Assembly (NCBI GenBank): GCA_900547015.1
Contig: URFD01000068.1
Location: forward strand, 1-8,889
DNA from: an uncultured Oscillospiraceae bacterium
GTDB taxonomy: Bacteria > Bacillota > Clostridia > Oscillospirales > Ruminococcaceae
Direction of reading: 5' to 3'
DNA length: 8,889 nucleotides
Made by a program: the position numbers and the translations under genes. Within the stretch, counting starts at the first letter, position 1; each line of letters starts with the position of its first letter. Below the pieces are notes generated by a model. That model ran no database searches and was not told where the DNA came from. It worked only from the letters and a program-made list of their open reading frames with translations. Of the stretch, positions 6,970 through 8,889 are shown one piece after another.

Positions 6970-8889
6970 TGTTTTCCTCCTCTGCATAGTCGATGATGTC
7001 ATCCACCAGTACGAGCTCTTCTTCCTCGGTCATATCTGTGGTTCGATCCAGCTTGCGCTGATAGAACAATCCCAAAATCTGAAGGGTAATCAACGGTGTC
7101 ATCGCAACCATCGCAACAACACCAAACGCATCCATCAAAACATCTCCGCCCAGCGCCTGACAAGCTCCCATTGCAAATGGCAGCAGGAAGGTTGCGGTCA
7201 TCGGTCCGGAGGAAACACCGCCGGAGTCGAACGCAATCGCTGTGAAAATCTTTGGAACCCGGAAGGTCAGCAGCAAAGCAATCAGATAGCCCGGCACCAA
7301 GAACCAGTAGATTGGAATATGCAGCCAAACGCGGAGCATGGAAATTCCAATCGAAAGAGAAACACCAATGGACAGCGAAAGGCCGATTGCCTTCTGCGGA
7401 ATCGCGCCGCTGGTAACATCCTCTACCTGACGGTTGAGAACATGAACCGCAGGCTCCGCCGCTACGATGAAGTAGCCGACGATCATGCCCAGCGGAATCA
7501 GCATCCAGCTCGGAGAATTGCTTGCCATCGTCTGGCCCAGATAATGGCCCGCCGGCATAAAGCCGATGTTGGCTCCTGTTAAAAACAGCACCAATCCCAA
7601 AAAGGTGTATCCGATACCGATTCCAATTTTAATCAAAGCGCGCCGTTTCAGGCGAATGGAAATCAGCTGGAACGCCATAAAGAAGAAAATGATTGGCAGC
7701 AAACCGAAAAAGACCTCTTTGAGATAGAGCGGCAGGCCCTGTGCAAACTGGCGTCCGGCATCCTGAGAGGTTTCGACCAGCGGAATCTCAAACGGGGTGT
7801 AAGCTACCTCGGTCGAATTGTACAGCAGGCCCAGAATCATAACCGCCAAAATCGGTCCGACGCTGCACACTGCTACCATACCGAAATTATCCTCGTCCTT
7901 GCCCTGACGGCTTGCCAAACCGGTTCCCAGTGCCATGATAAACGGAACGGTAATCGGGCCGGTCGTTACACCGCCGGAGTCAAACGCAACTGCCAGAAAT
8001 TCATTCGGTACAAAAATCGACAGAATGAATACCACAGCATACAAAACCAACAGCGTGTACTGGAGCGGAATCCCGAAGCGGGTCCGCAGCATCGAGGTCA
8101 GCAAAAAGGTGCCGACTCCAACCGCCACTGTGATAATGATGACCAAGTCCGGTACTGCCGGCACCTGCCGAGCCAGCACCTGAAGATCCGGTTCTGCAAT
8201 CGTTACAGTCACACCAATCAGAAAGCAGACTAATGCGATAAAGGCAAGGTTTTGTGAAGTCCCCAGCCTGCGTCCCATCTGTTCTCCCATTGGCATCATT
8301 GCAATGTCCGCTCCCAGCGAGAAAAAACCCATTCCGACGATGAGCAGCGCAGCGCCCACAAAGGCAACCTCGAAGCCGGCGATATCGATTACGGCGCCCC
8401 ATAAAAATCCCGAGCATACGCCCGCAACATTCGCTGCCATGGAAATGCGCGCATACACAATAGGATATTCAAGGCCGCCGAATGTTTTACGGGCAAACGA
8501 CGGCGTCATGACATTGGTGACGCCGTAATAGACGCCATACGCGAATGCGCCCACCGCGATAACGACGGCCACATTGCCGGCGCCCCCTACCAAAATAAGC
8601 ACAGCACCCACGATGCCCATGGCGATGCACGCAACCGTGCCCGAGAATGGATGCTTTTCGCCCACGTATCCAAGCCCGAGCTTTGTGCCCGTTTGAGCCG
8701 CCATGGAAAGCGACGTGGCCCACGCACCAAGCATGGGAACAGCAGATCCAACCGCCAGCGTATGCACATACGAGGGAACCATGCCGTTGAGGTACATGCC
8801 GAAATTCAAGCAGAAGCAAAAGCCCATAATGAGATAGAACTGGGGCATTTTGAACGCTTCCTTCGCCGCGATGCCCTTGCGGGCGCGAG
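6962..8889 (-). CDS. Partial: MFS transporter C-terminal half joined in frame to tandem DUF1538 membrane protein
   Basis: The frame is open to the right window edge, so the 5' end is missing; the first in-frame ATG (8848) is internal. Counting from that Met, residues 1-165 and the preceding codons (AAKEAFKMPQFYLIMGF) resemble the second half of an OFA-type major facilitator: TM7 start, GYVGEK loop, YARISMAANVAGVCSGFLWG. From about 166 the protein is DUF1538, a polytopic family of unknown substrate. Copy 1 (about 166-345) has LGADIAMMPMGEQMG and AFDSGGVTTGPIT. Copy 2 (about 374-597) has TGANIGFMPAGHYLG and AFDSGGVSSGPMT. A highly acidic tail (607-626) follows. Copy 1 lacks the LLPI-type first helix that copy 2 has (FGLLPIIFFFMAFQL), replaced by MFS sequence. 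Glycine codons shift from mostly GGC to mostly GGA/GGT at the join. Either a chimeric assembly or a true fusion; the DUF1538 part itself is secure. It overlaps the PII-like gene by 8 bases. Confidence 0.8.
   Translation of the reverse strand, partial: RARKGIAAKEAFKMPQFYLIMGFCFCLNFGMYLNGMVPSYVHTLAVGSAVPMLGAWATSLSMAAQTGTKLGLGYVGEKHPFSGTVACIAMGIVGAVLILVGGAGNVAVVIAVGAFAYGVYYGVTNVMTPSFARKTFGGLEYPIVYARISMAANVAGVCSGFLWGAVIDIAGFEVAFVGAALLIVGMGFFSLGADIAMMPMGEQMGRRLGTSQNLAFIALVCFLIGVTVTIAEPDLQVLARQVPAVPDLVIIITVAVGVGTFLLTSMLRTRFGIPLQYTLLVLYAVVFILSIFVPNEFLAVAFDSGGVTTGPITVPFIMALGTGLASRQGKDEDNFGMVAVCSVGPILAVMILGLLYNSTEVAYTPFEIPLVETSQDAGRQFAQGLPLYLKEVFFGLLPIIFFFMAFQLISIRLKRRALIKIGIGIGYTFLGLVLFLTGANIGFMPAGHYLGQTMASNSPSWMLIPLGMIVGYFIVAAEPAVHVLNRQVEDVTSGAIPQKAIGLSLSIGVSLSIGISMLRVWLHIPIYWFLVPGYLIALLLTFRVPKIFTAIAFDSGGVSSGPMTATFLLPFAMGACQALGGDVLMDAFGVVAMVAMTPLITLQILGLFYQRKLDRTTDMTEEEELVLVDDIIDYAEEENNA
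6976..6981 (-). promoter_or_regulatory. Ribosome binding site of the PII-like gene inside the DUF1538 tail
   Basis: AGGAGG on the - strand, 6 bases before the ATG at 6969, lies within the last codons of the DUF1538 gene, where the same bases encode its Glu-Glu-Glu tail. It fixes the PII-like start at 6969 rather than 7002 and points to translational coupling. Confidence 0.85.
8330..8356 (-). other. Junction between MFS-like and DUF1538-like coding sequence
   Basis: The switch falls in codons for GAALLIVGM (residues 165-173), a stretch that fits both an MFS TM12 and the end of the first helical region of DUF1538, so short shared sequence may have mediated the join. By eye, 18 of the 25 Gly codons between the Met at 8848 and residue 165 are GGC; none of the first seven from residue 172 on is GGC (GGA, GGT, GGA, GGA, GGA, GGG, GGT). 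Thr is mostly ACG before the join and mixed after. The exact breakpoint cannot be set from one sequence. Confidence 0.6.

Overview
The window looks like a chromosomal segment of a Gram-positive, low-to-mid GC anaerobe, probably a gut Clostridia (Oscillospirales-like) bacterium. This is inferred from strong AGGAGG-type ribosome sites, sigma-A-like promoters with extended -10 boxes, factor-independent terminators, and Firmicute-style TrkA/TrkH, PyrP and PII/DUF1538 gene types. No phage, IS, CRISPR, tRNA or rRNA is visible.

Layout. The left third (89-3428, + strand) is a potassium-uptake operon: trkA (cytosolic NAD/nucleotide-binding gating subunit), trkH (K+-translocating membrane subunit) and a small four-helix membrane protein of unknown function. 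It ends at a strong terminator (3448-3481) that can also serve the convergent strand. The rest is on the - strand, in separate transcription units. These are a uracil/H+ symporter gene with its own extended -10 promoter, and a CaCA-family Na+/Ca2+ antiporter-like gene with its own promoter, a ~140-nt potentially structured leader and its own terminator. A two-gene unit follows, made of a DUF1538 membrane protein and a tandem-domain PII-like protein joined by an 8-nt overlap.

The most striking observation is at the right end. The reading frame that enters the window at 8889 first encodes the C-terminal half of a major facilitator (OFA-like) transporter. Near residue 165-173 (about 8330-8356) it changes, without a break in frame, into a DUF1538 protein whose first transmembrane segment is missing. 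Glycine codon choice changes at the same place. This is either an assembly chimera/misjoin or a genuine gene fusion, and it decides how the right-hand ~550 bases should be read.

Functionally the window is about ion and small-molecule membrane transport: K+ import (TrkAH), cation antiport (CaCA), uracil import, and a PII-coupled transporter-like protein of unknown substrate. The PII/DUF1538 pair and the antiporter leader are the parts least explained by current knowledge.
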